Assembly: GCA_023664185.1 (NCBI GenBank)
Contig: JAMPGA010000001.1
Span: 52,109-116,108 of the forward strand
DNA length: 64,000 nucleotides
Direction: 5' to 3'
Source: Muribaculaceae bacterium
Lineage (GTDB): Bacteria; Bacteroidota; Bacteroidia; Bacteroidales; Muribaculaceae
In this document: positions 9,015 through 18,779 of the stretch, piece after piece
Position numbering within the stretch: position 1 is the stretch's first letter
Layout: every line of letters begins with the position of its first letter
Position numbers and translations under genes: made by a program
Notes under the pieces: generated by a model
What the model was told of the DNA's origin: nothing
Seen by the model: only the letters and a program-made list of their open reading frames with translations
The model's database searches: none

Positions 9015-10169
9015 ATGGTTAACCGTTTTGTACTCAACGAAGTGTCATACTTCGGACCTGGGGCTCGTCGCGAACTCCCCAAGGAAGTTAAACGTCTCGG
9101 CCTGCACAAGGCTCTGATTGTTACAGATAAAGAACTCATCAAATTTGGCGTGGCCGGCAAAGTACTCGAGATTCTCGACGAGGCCGGAATACCCTACGAA
9201 GTATTCAGCGACGTCAAGCCCAATCCCACGGTAGCCAATGTAAATGCCGGTGTCAAGGCTTTTGCTGAAGCCGGAGCCGACTTCATCATTGCCATAGGGG
9301 GCGGCTCGTCAATGGACACTGCCAAGGCTGTGGGCATAATCACCAATAACCCCGAATTTGCCGACGTAGTTTCGCTCGAAGGCGTTGCTCCCACCCACTC
9401 AAAATCTGTTCCTGTCATAGCTCTTCCCACCACCGCAGGTACCGCTGCTGAGGTCACAATTAACTATGTGATCACCGACGAGAAAAACCAGAAGAAAATG
9501 GTTTGCGTTGACCCCAACGACATTCCCGCCATCGCCATTGTCGATGCAGAGCTCATGTATACCTTGCCCCGCGGCCTGACTGCTTCTACCGGTCTCGACG
9601 CCCTCACTCATGCCATAGAAGGCCTCATCACAAAGGGGGCCTGGGAGATGAGCGACATGTTTGAGATCAAGGCCATCGAAATGATAAACCGCTACCTCGA
9701 GACTGCCGTAAACAATCCTCAGGATGCAGAAGCTCGAAACGGCATGGCTGTAGCTCAGTATATTGCCGGTATGGCCTTCTCAAACGTAGGCCTAGGTCTC
9801 GTTCACGGCATGGCTCACCCCCTCGGAGCTATATTCGACATTCCTCACGGTGTGGCAAATGCCCTTCTACTCCCCATCGTAATGGAATACAATGCTCCTG
9901 CTGCCCTAGAGAAATATACTACCATAGCAAAAGCCATGGATGTGTATAAGCCCGGTATGACATCGCAGGAGGCAGCCGATGCCGCCGTTAAAGCCGTCAA
10001 AGATCTGGCTATCAGAGTTGGTATACCCCAGCACCTCTCTGAACTCGGAGTGAAGGAGTCAGATCTCGAACGTCTGGCAGATGCCGCAATGGCCGATGTC
10101 TGCACCCCCGGCAATCCCCGCGACTGCACCCGCCAGGAAGTGCTCGAGCTTTATCGCAAAGCACTTTGA
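9015..10169 (+). CDS. fucO: Lactaldehyde reductase (iron-dependent alcohol dehydrogenase)
   Basis: 384 residues from ATG 9015. It closely resembles E. coli FucO over the whole length: NRFVLNEVSYFGPGA at the start, NNPEFADVVSLEG, LPTTAGTAAEVTINYVITDE, CVDPNDIP and SNVGLGLVHGMAHPLGA. GGGSSMDTAKAVGI is the NAD loop; the metal site residues sit in THAIEG, HGMAHP and HGVANA. It reduces L-lactaldehyde from fucose or rhamnose breakdown to 1,2-propanediol. An ATG at 8970 in frame overlaps the predicted -7 element and is rejected. It is monocistronic, with its own promoter and hairpin, so it is probably regulated separately from its neighbours. No other fucose catabolic gene is near. Confidence 0.92.
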   Translation: MVNRFVLNEVSYFGPGARRELPKEVKRLGLHKALIVTDKELIKFGVAGKVLEILDEAGIPYEVFSDVKPNPTVANVNAGVKAFAEAGADFIIAIGGGSSMDTAKAVGIITNNPEFADVVSLEGVAPTHSKSVPVIALPTTAGTAAEVTINYVITDEKNQKKMVCVDPNDIPAIAIVDAELMYTLPRGLTASTGLDALTHAIEGLITKGAWEMSDMFEIKAIEMINRYLETAVNNPQDAEARNGMAVAQYIAGMAFSNVGLGLVHGMAHPLGAIFDIPHGVANALLLPIVMEYNAPAALEKYTTIAKAMDVYKPGMTSQEAADAAVKAVKDLAIRVGIPQHLSELGVKESDLERLADAAMADVCTPGNPRDCTRQEVLELYRKAL

Positions 10170-10183
10170 TTAAATCGACTCAT

Positions 10184-10225
10184 TTCACTGCAATCTGTGG
10201 CCTCATAGCCTCAGATTGCAGTGAA
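10184..10225 (+). terminator. 14-bp perfect hairpin after fucO
   Basis: TTCACTGCAATCTG (10184-10197) pairs exactly with 10212-10225; inside it GGC/GCC adds a short second helix. It begins 15 nt after the fucO stop. No clear T-run follows. Confidence 0.7.
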
Positions 10226-10292
10226 TACAACTAAATTTCTGTCAAAAAAACTTAATAAGACAGAGATATTTTAACTTTTATTGCCTCACGCC

Positions 10293-10324
10293 CTTGCAAG
10301 GTTAGGATAAAACACCTACCTTTG
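10293..10324 (+). promoter_or_regulatory. Predicted promoter of the acyltransferase operon
   Basis: CTTG (10293-10296), 20 nt, TACCTTTG (10317-10324), 24 nt before the ATG at 10348. Confidence 0.6.
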
Positions 10325-10347
10325 ACTCAACTTTTCTAACGCGTATA

Positions 10348-11514
10348 ATGAACGCTTATATGGATTATTCTGAGATAGCTCCCTACGACGACGTCCATTT
10401 TGTCGAAAATATTGAAAAATTAGCCTCCGATCCAGGTTTTGAACATGCTGTAAGATGGGTGCTCCCCAATGTGGATTTCACATCTTTTATAAAAACTCTG
10501 AAAAGTTGCAACGGCAAGCATGAATTTCAAACACGCATAATGCAGGGTTTCCTGGAGTCGCTCGAACAGAAGACCACATCCGGGATCACATCTTCAGGCC
10601 TCGAACATGTAGCTCCCGGCACAGCATATACATTCATGTCCAATCATAGAGACATTGTGCTCGATGCCTCATTTCTCAACCTTTGTTTCCTACATAAAAA
10701 CATGCCTACCTCAGAGGTAGCCATCGGAGACAACCTTCTTATCTATGATTGGATCACCAATCTCGTAAAGCTTAACGGAAGTTTTATAGTAAAGCGCAAT
10801 CTCCCCACACGTCAGGCTCTTGATGCAGCCAAACAGCTCTCTGGCTACATACATTATGCCATCAACACCAAAAACGAAAGTGTGTGGATAGCCCAGCGCG
10901 AGGGACGCGCCAAAGACTCAAGCGACCGCACACAGAAAAGCGTGTTGAAAATGCTGGCTCTGGGAGGAGGTGGCAACACTGCTGAAAACCTTGCCGGGCT
11001 CAACATTTTCCCTGTGGCCATTTCATATGAATATGACCCCAACGACTATCTGAAGGCACGTGAGTACCTGTTGAGCCATCGCGATCCGACATTCAAGAAA
11101 ACCCAGCACGACGATCTCTTCTCAATGGAAACCGGGTTGCTGGGATTCAAAGGACGTGTCCACATCTCCTTCTCCTCTTGCCTCACGCCCATGATACAGA
11201 CCATGACCGACGGCATAGATAAAATCGAGATCATTGATCGTGTATGCCACAGCATCGACTGCGGCATTCATGGAGGATACAAAATATTCCCCATCAATTA
11301 CGTCACCTACGACCGCGCCTTCGACACTGACATGTATACCGACAGGTATACACCCGAAGAAGCCGCACAGGTTGAAGCATATATCGAGGGGCAGCTTGAC
11401 AAAATAGATGTGCCCGACATCACAGTCCAGGAAAGAAACTTCATGCGCACATACATGTATACTATGTATGCTAATCCGCTCCGCAATAAACTTCTTGCCA
11501 CCGGATATTGTTAA
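10348..11514 (+). CDS. PlsC/PlsB-like glycerol-phosphate acyltransferase family protein
   Basis: 388 residues, no clear membrane segment. The acyltransferase block has SNHRDIVLD near residue 97 (the NHxxxxD catalytic box), NGSFIVKRNLPT and WIAQREGRAKDS, which correspond to the later substrate-binding boxes of the family. The exact acyl acceptor (glycerol-3-phosphate or lysophosphatidate) cannot be read from the sequence. First gene of a seven-gene run; the next ORF starts 6 bp after the stop. A second ATG at 10360 is possible. Confidence 0.82.
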   Translation: MNAYMDYSEIAPYDDVHFVENIEKLASDPGFEHAVRWVLPNVDFTSFIKTLKSCNGKHEFQTRIMQGFLESLEQKTTSGITSSGLEHVAPGTAYTFMSNHRDIVLDASFLNLCFLHKNMPTSEVAIGDNLLIYDWITNLVKLNGSFIVKRNLPTRQALDAAKQLSGYIHYAINTKNESVWIAQREGRAKDSSDRTQKSVLKMLALGGGGNTAENLAGLNIFPVAISYEYDPNDYLKAREYLLSHRDPTFKKTQHDDLFSMETGLLGFKGRVHISFSSCLTPMIQTMTDGIDKIEIIDRVCHSIDCGIHGGYKIFPINYVTYDRAFDTDMYTDRYTPEEAAQVEAYIEGQLDKIDVPDITVQERNFMRTYMYTMYANPLRNKLLATGYC

Positions 11515-11520
11515 TTATAC

Positions 11521-12729
11521 ATGAGACTACCCCTTCTGCCGCTCATATTCTTCATTGTATTAAATTTCCTTGTCGACACCTACATCTACCGAGTGTGTCG
11601 ACGGAGATTCCGCTCAGCTCTCCCCTCACGTATACAGCTGTGGAGTTCTGTGGCACTGTGGATTATGCTCATAGTAACCCTGTCATTGCCTCGAAGAGGA
11701 GCCGACGACGCATCTCTTCTCACTGTGATGTGGATGCTGTTCGGATATCTGAGCGTGTATGGAGCAAAATACATCTTTGTGCTGATCGACCTGTGCGGGC
11801 GTATCCCCCAGCTCTTCAGAAAAAAAAGAAGCAAAGCCTTCTCAGTGGCAGCAACAACACTTTCGGTGTTGACATTCGGTATCATGTGGTGGGGTGCACT
11901 CGTGAATCGGTTTAATATAGATGTCAACGAAATTGACGTGGAGATAGAAGGTCTTCCGGCCGAGTTTGACGGATATCGCATCCTGCAATTCTCTGATATA
12001 CACACAGGCACCTATGGGAAAGATAATGATTTTCTTGATAAACTCGCCACAGAGATCAACGAGCAGGGAGCAGATGTAATACTCTTCACGGGCGACATTG
12101 TCAACTCCCGATCCTCCGAGCTAACTCCCCACCTCCCCACCCTCTCCCGATTGCAGGCTCCTGATGGTGTTTATGCCATTTTGGGCAATCATGATTATGG
12201 CGATTATGCCGATTGGAAATCACCCGAAGCCAAAAAGAAAAACCGTGAATATCTCCGACAGTCAATCACCGGTATGGGATGGCGACTGCTGCTCAACGAA
12301 ACCGAGATGATACGCCGTGGCACAGACTCAATAGCTCTTATCGGAGTGGAAAACATTGGCGATCCTCCTTTCCCCGTTTATGGCTCACTTGCAAAAGCAT
12401 ACCCCTCACTTGGCGATAAGGTGACAAAAATACTCCTCACACACAATCCTGCCCACTGGGTTGACTCCATCAGCGGGCGCACGGATATAAATATCCCACT
12501 TACACTTTCAGGCCACACCCATGCCATGCAGATTGAAGTGGCCGGAATGTCGCCGGCCGTGTTCCGCTACAAAACCTGGGGCGGACTATACGATGACTCC
12601 CCCGGAAAGCATCAGCTCTATGTGAATATCGGCATCGGCACAGTCGGGTTCCCGGCCCGCATCGGGGCCACCCCTGAAATCACCGTCTTCACTCTTAGAA
12701 ACAAAGATTCTCAACCAAAACATCAGTAA
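11521..12729 (+). CDS. Membrane-anchored metallophosphoesterase
   Basis: 402 residues. Three or four hydrophobic segments occupy about residues 1-135, followed by a calcineurin-type phosphoesterase domain with all metal motifs: FSDIHTGT, FTGDIVN, LGNHDYGDYADW, LTHNPAHW and SGHTHAMQ. The layout resembles YaeI/YkuE-like phosphoesterases, some of which act on UDP-linked lipid precursors; the substrate here is unknown. The stop TAA shares a base with the next gene's ATG (TAATG at 12727-12731), implying coupled translation with tex. Confidence 0.88.
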   Translation: MRLPLLPLIFFIVLNFLVDTYIYRVCRRRFRSALPSRIQLWSSVALWIMLIVTLSLPRRGADDASLLTVMWMLFGYLSVYGAKYIFVLIDLCGRIPQLFRKKRSKAFSVAATTLSVLTFGIMWWGALVNRFNIDVNEIDVEIEGLPAEFDGYRILQFSDIHTGTYGKDNDFLDKLATEINEQGADVILFTGDIVNSRSSELTPHLPTLSRLQAPDGVYAILGNHDYGDYADWKSPEAKKKNREYLRQSITGMGWRLLLNETEMIRRGTDSIALIGVENIGDPPFPVYGSLAKAYPSLGDKVTKILLTHNPAHWVDSISGRTDINIPLTLSGHTHAMQIEVAGMSPAVFRYKTWGGLYDDSPGKHQLYVNIGIGTVGFPARIGATPEITVFTLRNKDSQPKHQ

Positions 12730-14861
12730 TGGTTAACTATCACGCAAATATCATCACCAGCGAGCTGGGTACACATCTGCGCAAGCATGTGGCAGCGTGT
12801 CTCAGACTCCTCGACGAGGGAGCTACAGTCCCATTCATTGCCCGATATCGCAAAGAAGCCACAGGCGCAATGGATGATGCCACCGTGCATGCCGTGATGA
12901 AACGTCATCTGGAATTAACGGAAATAGACAAACGCAAGGAATTTATTCTTGGGGTAATAAAAAGCCAGGATGCCCTGACGCCCGAACTTCAGACAAGAAT
13001 AGAAGAGACCTTCGACCCGGTGGTGCTCGAGGATATATACATCCCATTCAAGCCTCGTAGGAACACCCGTGCACAGGCTGCCCGCGCCCTGGGGCTCGAA
13101 CCGTTGGCCAAAATGCTGATGTCGCAGACCGTGGCCGACCCTATGAAGGCCGCAGCTAAATTTAAGATTGAAGGTGGCAAAGAGGCAGCCCTGGCCGGAG
13201 CCTCAGATATTATAGCCGAGTGGGTTAGCGAGAGCGAGAAAGCCCGCGGCATAGTGCGCTCACGCTTTCAGCGATCGGCAGTCATAACCTCTAAAGTAGC
13301 AAAAGGCAAGGAAGCTGAAGGTGAGAATTACAAGGCCTGGTTTGATTTCTCAGAGCCCCTGCGCACCTGCACCTCCCACCGCTATCTTGCCATGCGCCGA
13401 GGCGAAAATGAGGGGATATTGAAGGTGTCGATCTCGATTGACGACGATGAGATGACCGATCGTCTCGTACGCATGTTTGTCAAGCCAAATGCAACCCCCG
13501 AATGTGCCGAAATCATAAAAGCGGCTGTAAAGGATGGATATAAGCGACTCATGCGTCCGTCGATAGAAACAGAAATTGCCGGCAACATGAAAGAGAAAAG
13601 CGACACATCGGCCATACAGCTGTTTGCCGACAATGTGCGCCAACTGCTCATGGCCGCTCCACTGGGGCGTAAAAGAGTGCTGGCCATAGATCCCGGATAT
13701 CGCACCGGATGCAAAGTCGTAGCGCTCGACGAGCAGGGCACTCTCCTGGATCATCAGGTAGTCTACCCTACCCCTCCGGCCAACGATTTTGTTGGTGCAG
13801 CCGACACTCTGTGCTATATGGTGGATCGCTATCGCATAGATGCAATAGCCGTGGGCAACGGCACTGCCGGGCGCGAGACCGAACGCTTTTTGCGCGACGT
13901 GGTCTTCCCACGCAAAGTTCAGATATACACAGTCAGCGAAAGTGGTGCATCTATATATTCGGCTTCCGAAGTGGCTCGGGAAGAGTTTCCTGATCAGGAC
14001 GTCACAGTGCGCGGAGCCGTTTCAATAGGCCGTCGTTTGCTCGACCCACTGGCCGAGTTGGTGAAAATCGATCCAAAAAGCATCGGAGTAGGTCAATACC
14101 AGCATGATGTGGATCAAGGAAGACTGAAGGATGCACTTGACTATGTGGTGGAAAATTGTGTTAACTCCGTTGGTGTCAACGTCAACACCGCATCTCGCCA
14201 GTTACTCTCATACGTCTCAGGCATAGGGTCGTCGCTGGCTGCTAATATAGTGAAATACCGAGAAGAAAACGGACCTTTCACCTCCCGTAGCCAGTTGATG
14301 AACGTTTCGCGCATGGGCGAGAAGGCCTTTACCCTCTCTGCCGGATTCCTCCGCATACCCGGAGCGGCAAACCCTCTGGACAACACCGGAGTTCACCCCG
14401 AACGCTACGAGCTGGTCGAAAAAATGGCCGCTGATGTGAATGCCGACGTATTGCGCTTGACACGCGACCGCAACCTGCTTCACAATATAGAATTGGACAA
14501 ATATACATCAAAAGCTATCGGACTCCCCACCCTCACCGACATTGTCCTTGAGCTTGAAAAGCCTGGACGTGATCCCCGTGAAACTATCGAAGAGCCCGTA
14601 TTTGAAGAAGGAACCAATGGAATAGCCGATCTGCATCTGGGGCAAATCCTCACTGGAAAGGTAAACAACATTACGGCTTTCGGCGTCTTTGTCGACCTTG
14701 GCATTAAGGAGAATGGACTTGTCCATATATCCCAACTCTCGGAACGTTTCATCACGTCGCCGGCTGAAGTAGTGAAAATCGGACAAACCGTCAAAGTCAA
14801 GGTTCTCGATGTGGATGTCCAGCGCGGACGTATAGCATTGACAATGAAAGGATTACAATAA
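12729..14861 (+). CDS. tex: Tex-family RNA-binding transcription accessory protein
   Basis: 710 residues, near the usual Tex length. Order of domains: helical N-terminal region with VPFIARYRKEATGAMDD; YqgF-like nuclease-fold domain (VLAIDPGYRTGCKVVALDE, about residue 318); helix-hairpin-helix region (VSGIGSSLAANIVKYREENG); S1 domain at the C-terminus (GKVNNITAFGVFVDLG). Tex binds nucleic acid and influences transcription and stress tolerance; its precise role in Bacteroidales is not established. Confidence 0.93.
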   Translation: MVNYHANIITSELGTHLRKHVAACLRLLDEGATVPFIARYRKEATGAMDDATVHAVMKRHLELTEIDKRKEFILGVIKSQDALTPELQTRIEETFDPVVLEDIYIPFKPRRNTRAQAARALGLEPLAKMLMSQTVADPMKAAAKFKIEGGKEAALAGASDIIAEWVSESEKARGIVRSRFQRSAVITSKVAKGKEAEGENYKAWFDFSEPLRTCTSHRYLAMRRGENEGILKVSISIDDDEMTDRLVRMFVKPNATPECAEIIKAAVKDGYKRLMRPSIETEIAGNMKEKSDTSAIQLFADNVRQLLMAAPLGRKRVLAIDPGYRTGCKVVALDEQGTLLDHQVVYPTPPANDFVGAADTLCYMVDRYRIDAIAVGNGTAGRETERFLRDVVFPRKVQIYTVSESGASIYSASEVAREEFPDQDVTVRGAVSIGRRLLDPLAELVKIDPKSIGVGQYQHDVDQGRLKDALDYVVENCVNSVGVNVNTASRQLLSYVSGIGSSLAANIVKYREENGPFTSRSQLMNVSRMGEKAFTLSAGFLRIPGAANPLDNTGVHPERYELVEKMAADVNADVLRLTRDRNLLHNIELDKYTSKAIGLPTLTDIVLELEKPGRDPRETIEEPVFEEGTNGIADLHLGQILTGKVNNITAFGVFVDLGIKENGLVHISQLSERFITSPAEVVKIGQTVKVKVLDVDVQRGRIALTMKGLQ

Positions 14862-14874
14862 TAACCACATAACT

Positions 14875-15276
14875 ATGGATCACTTTACCCCCTGCACCAT
14901 AGGGCTCGGAAGCAACACTGTAGACCGCGAGTATCAGATAGCCCAGGCCACTGAATATATCTGTGGGATTCTCCACAAATGCTCAGTTTCGTCGGTCTAC
15001 GAATCCGAGGCCTTCAACGGCAAAGACAAGCCCTATCTCAATGCTGTGATTCACGGCCTTTCACCTATAAGCGAGGAGGCCCTCATCAAACATTTGAAGG
15101 ACTGGGAGGCTCTGCACGGGCGCACTCAGGTAAAGACCCTTGAGGGGGTGATACCTATAGATCTCGATCTGATCATCTGGGACTCAAGGATATTGAGACC
15201 CAAAGACTTCGAACGTCACTATTTCAACGTCGGATATCGCGAGCTACTGGCTTCCGGCGCTTTTCAAGACGAATAA
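14875..15276 (+). CDS. Short, divergent HPPK (FolK)-like protein
   Basis: 133 residues versus about 160 for typical 6-hydroxymethyl-dihydropterin pyrophosphokinase. The start CTIGLGSNTVDREYQI, KPYLNAVIHG and IPIDLDLIIWDS match the HPPK fold and its metal-binding DxD. The usual Arg/Trp segment just before the DxD is replaced by KTLEGVIP, and the C-terminal HPRxxxR-type end is shortened to LRPKDFERHYF. It may be an active compact FolK or a paralogue with another role. It lies 13 bp before tsaB. Confidence 0.7.
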   Translation: MDHFTPCTIGLGSNTVDREYQIAQATEYICGILHKCSVSSVYESEAFNGKDKPYLNAVIHGLSPISEEALIKHLKDWEALHGRTQVKTLEGVIPIDLDLIIWDSRILRPKDFERHYFNVGYRELLASGAFQDE

Positions 15277-15288
15277 GAAGAAAGATAT

Positions 15289-15993
15289 ATGGCAGTAATC
15301 ATCAATATAGAGACATCTTCCACAGCATGCTCGGTGGCTTTGACCGCCGAAGGCATGGTGCTTACCCACTGCGAGGATACAGACGGCCGCAATCATGCTT
15401 CATCGCTGAGCGGATATATAAAACATTGCCTCGACTTTGCCTCAGAGCGTGAGATGAAAATCGATGCAGTGGCCGTATCCATGGGTCCCGGCAGCTATAC
15501 AGGCCTACGCATTGGCTTGTCGGAAGCAAAGGGGCTGGCCTATGCGCTCGACGTGCCCTTGATTGGAGTTGACACACTGAAACTTATGACTTGTCAAGTG
15601 ATGTTTGCCGCCGAATCGCTCGAAGGCGATGAGATCTTCGTGCCTATGGTCGATGCCAGACGCATGGAGGTATATACCGGTGCTTATGATCTTGCACTGA
15701 ATGAATTGATGGAACAGCAACCCCTGATAATCGACGAAAACAGTTACGACAAACTCCTGCGGTCACAGCGTCCGGTGCTTTTCTTCGGCAATGGCAGCGA
15801 CAAGGCCAAAGATGTGATCAAGGCCCCAAATGCACATTGGATTCCTGATATTGTCCCTATGGCTGTAGATATGACCGCTTTGTCTGAGAAAGCATATGCC
15901 GACGGCTGTTTTATAGATATAGCCTACAGTGTGCCCAACTATATCAAAGATTTTCAAGCCACAAGGCCTAAAAACAGCGTCCTTGGGCAATGA
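15289..15993 (+). CDS. tsaB: tRNA threonylcarbamoyladenosine synthesis protein TsaB
   Basis: 234 residues. An ASKHA-fold partner of TsaD in making t6A on tRNA. N-terminal INIETSSTACSVAL and the family hallmark MGPGSYTGLRIGLSEAKGLA near residue 64 are present. TsaB is catalytically inert itself and organises TsaD and TsaE. Its stop overlaps the next ATG (ATGA at 15990-15993). Confidence 0.95.
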   Translation: MAVIINIETSSTACSVALTAEGMVLTHCEDTDGRNHASSLSGYIKHCLDFASEREMKIDAVAVSMGPGSYTGLRIGLSEAKGLAYALDVPLIGVDTLKLMTCQVMFAAESLEGDEIFVPMVDARRMEVYTGAYDLALNELMEQQPLIIDENSYDKLLRSQRPVLFFGNGSDKAKDVIKAPNAHWIPDIVPMAVDMTALSEKAYADGCFIDIAYSVPNYIKDFQATRPKNSVLGQ

Positions 15994-17099
15994 ACACCGA
16001 CTTCTCACGCCTCCGTCTGAAATATCATGGCAATCAAGCCAAAATAAGCGAAATACTTCAGCTTGAATGTCGTGAGAAAACTATGTCCAAACTTCCCAAG
16101 CTCTGCAGCAATCCGGAATTTGAATTTCCATCGCTCAAAGTGGCTGAGATGGCTACTTCCGAAGCTGTTGCCAGCATCCATGCTGCAATGGTTGAGCCTG
16201 GATCAAAAGTGCTCGACATGACCGCCGGGCTCGGTGTGGATGCCTTTGCGTTTGCTGCAAATAACTGTTCTGTCACAGCCATCGAGTTGGACACGCACAC
16301 GGCTGAAGCGCTCAAAAAAAATGTCGTCACCCTCGGCCTTCAGAACCTCATTGATGTTGTTGGGGCTGACAGTACTGTTTGGCTTGAAAACAATTCGGCC
16401 ACGTTTGACGTAATATTTATAGACCCGGCTCGTAGAGACGAGTGCGGGAGGCATTTTTTATTGAAAGATTGTCATCCTGATGTCATATCTCTGATGCCCT
16501 TGCTGCTCAGCCGAGCCAGTAAGGTAATAGTCAAGGCTTCTCCGATGCTCAACTGCGATGCCCTTGATGATTTTGGAGCAGATGTCTACATCGTTGGCAC
16601 CACGACTGAATGCAAGGAGCTGGTGTTCACGCTCCCTTCATCCGGCAGCAATATGGTGAAATGTATCACTGTAGGTCATGGCGAATTTACAGTGACGGGC
16701 TCTTCTGATATACCCTTAGGGTTGCCATCTGAAGGCCAGATTTTACTTCAGCCATATCCGACAGTGATGAAAGCTGGCGGAAACGTGGATATCGACGGGG
16801 TGAGAAAGCTAAATGCATTCTCCCATCTATATTTTTCAGAGACGCATGTGAGCTATTTCCCGGGAGAGGCATACGAGATACTGGATATAATCCCTTTCAA
16901 CAAACGGAATGCCAAAAGCCTGAAGGCTAAGTATCCGGAGATCAATGTTGCCGTTCGTAACTTCCCTCTCCGAGCTCCCGAGCTTGCCTCTATGCTGAAA
17001 ATAAAGGAAGGGGGATCGTTGATGCTCTTCGGCACTACCGGTCCTGATAATGAAAAACTTTTGATAGTATGTCAAAAACTCAAACCTCAAACAATATGA
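15990..17099 (+). CDS. SAM-dependent methyltransferase with THUMP-like domain
   Basis: 369 residues. A Rossmann methyltransferase core begins near residue 70 with VLDMTAGLGVDAFAFA (SAM loop) and VTAIELD, and carries the motif FIDPARRD. The C-terminal third matches the THUMP-like and ferredoxin-like domains of Bacteroidetes PG1098-type proteins. THUMP linkage suggests RNA as substrate; the modified base is unknown. It is coupled to tsaB by a 4-nt overlap, so the pair may both serve tRNA modification. Confidence 0.85.
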   Translation: MNTDFSRLRLKYHGNQAKISEILQLECREKTMSKLPKLCSNPEFEFPSLKVAEMATSEAVASIHAAMVEPGSKVLDMTAGLGVDAFAFAANNCSVTAIELDTHTAEALKKNVVTLGLQNLIDVVGADSTVWLENNSATFDVIFIDPARRDECGRHFLLKDCHPDVISLMPLLLSRASKVIVKASPMLNCDALDDFGADVYIVGTTTECKELVFTLPSSGSNMVKCITVGHGEFTVTGSSDIPLGLPSEGQILLQPYPTVMKAGGNVDIDGVRKLNAFSHLYFSETHVSYFPGEAYEILDIIPFNKRNAKSLKAKYPEINVAVRNFPLRAPELASMLKIKEGGSLMLFGTTGPDNEKLLIVCQKLKPQTI

Positions 17100-18760
17100 C
17101 ACCCAATTGCCAAAGCCTGAACGAATACATCAGTGTTGCCATAAAGCAATACTGGGAACTTCCGGCTCTCTCCGACCTCGGGCAGACCACCTCGACGCTG
17201 ACCTACAAGGACGTGGCTCGCAAGATAGCCAAACTCCATATACTCTTTAAGGAGACTGGTCTGCGTCCCGGCGACAAAATAGCCTTGTGTGGTAAGAACT
17301 CATCGCTATGGTGTGTGGCTTTTCTGGCCACCGTCACCTACGGTGCAGTGATAGTGCCGATTCTCCCCGACTTCAAGCCCGACAATATCCAGCAGCTTAT
17401 TGTGCATGCCGATGCCAAGCTGGCATTTCTTGACGAAAACCACTGGGATGCACTCAACCCCGACGGCCTCCCGGCTTTGGCCGGAGTGGTTTCGCTCGAC
17501 GACTTTTCGCTGCTTTTTTCACGCTCCAAGAAGCTGGACCATGCACGAGCCCATCTCAACGAGCTCTTCGGTCGTGAATACCCCGACCGTTTCACACCCG
17601 ACGATATTAAATATTTCAAAGAGCAGCGCGACGAACTGTGTCTTATTTCCTACACCTCGGGCTCTACAGGCTTCTCTAAGGGCGTGATGCTCCCATACCG
17701 CTCCTTGTGGTCAAATCTAAAATTCTGTGTTGATCATCTGCCCGCCGAACCGGGAGCCGGAGTGGTGTGCATGTTGCCCTTGGCTCATATGTACGGACTA
17801 ACCACCGATATGCTGCGCCCGTTTGCATGTGGCAATCATATCCGCATCCTCACCCGCACACCCTCTCCGCGCATCCTCATGGATGCATTTTCCAAGGTGC
17901 ATCCTCCGGTGATAATCGTTGTGCCACTGATTATCGAAAAGATTATCCGCACACGCGTATTCCCGCTTCTCGAGAAGCCGCTTATGAAGCTGATGCTAAA
18001 AGTGCCCTTCCTCGACGACAAGCTCCTTGCCAAAATCAAGGAACGTCTCAACGAGACATTCGGAGGCAACTTGCAGGAGCTTATTATAGGCGGCGCAGCC
18101 ATCAACAAGGATGTTGAGAAATTCCTGCGTCGCATAGGATTCCATTACACCGTAGGATTCGGCATGACCGAATGCGGACCGCTCATAGCCTATGCCCCCT
18201 GGAACGAAAACCGCATGGCCTCGTGCGGACGCTTTGTAGATCGCATGGAGGGGTATGTCGAGTCAGACGAGCCGGCAGTCAAACCCGGAGTATTGATGGT
18301 GAAGGGCGACAATGTGATGCTGGGATATTACAAGAACCACGATGCCACCAGCCCGGTGCTCAAGGATGGATGGCTCAACACGGGCGACATCTGCAACATT
18401 GACAAAGACGGCTTTATCTACATCAGAGGCCGCGACAAGAACATGATTCTCGGAGCCTCAGGCCAGAACATTTATCCAGAGGAGATTGAGGACAAGCTCA
18501 ACAATATGCCTTATGTGAGCGAGAGCCTTGTGGTCGATGCTGGTGGCGGCAGGCTCACGGCTCTGATTTTCCCCGATCTCGAGAGCGCTTCCTCACAGAA
18601 CATATCGGCCGACGAGATGCAGAAGATCATGGACGACAACATCCGCGCTCTCAACAACGATCTGCCCTCTTACTCTCAGATTGTGAACTTCAAAATCCGG
18701 GAGGAGGAGTTTGAAAAGACTCCCAAGCGATCTATAAAGAGATATCTCTACAAAGCCTGA
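17096..18760 (+). CDS. AMP-forming acyl-CoA synthetase/ligase
   Basis: 554 residues from ATG 17096, which overlaps the methyltransferase stop as ATGA; an ATG at 17069 would add nine residues. Family motifs: SYTSGSTGFSKGVMLPYRS (P-loop), GFGMTECGPLIAY, GWLNTGDICNIDKDG, GRDKNMILGASGQNIYPEE and the C-terminal lysine segment KTPKRSIKRYLY. It is most like long-chain fatty acid CoA ligases or acyl-adenylating enzymes. With the acyltransferase at the head of the operon it could feed exogenous fatty acids into phospholipids (inference). Confidence 0.9.
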   Translation: MTPNCQSLNEYISVAIKQYWELPALSDLGQTTSTLTYKDVARKIAKLHILFKETGLRPGDKIALCGKNSSLWCVAFLATVTYGAVIVPILPDFKPDNIQQLIVHADAKLAFLDENHWDALNPDGLPALAGVVSLDDFSLLFSRSKKLDHARAHLNELFGREYPDRFTPDDIKYFKEQRDELCLISYTSGSTGFSKGVMLPYRSLWSNLKFCVDHLPAEPGAGVVCMLPLAHMYGLTTDMLRPFACGNHIRILTRTPSPRILMDAFSKVHPPVIIVVPLIIEKIIRTRVFPLLEKPLMKLMLKVPFLDDKLLAKIKERLNETFGGNLQELIIGGAAINKDVEKFLRRIGFHYTVGFGMTECGPLIAYAPWNENRMASCGRFVDRMEGYVESDEPAVKPGVLMVKGDNVMLGYYKNHDATSPVLKDGWLNTGDICNIDKDGFIYIRGRDKNMILGASGQNIYPEEIEDKLNNMPYVSESLVVDAGGGRLTALIFPDLESASSQNISADEMQKIMDDNIRALNNDLPSYSQIVNFKIREEEFEKTPKRSIKRYLYKA

Positions 18761-18779
18761 CCTGCTGTCAGTCAGGCTT
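18753..18779. terminator. Bidirectional hairpin between converging genes
   Basis: AAGCCTGAC (18753-18761) pairs with GTCAGGCTT (18771-18779) around a 9-nt loop. The two stop codons (18758-18760 plus, 18768-18770 minus) fall in and beside it, so it can end both transcripts. Confidence 0.6.
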
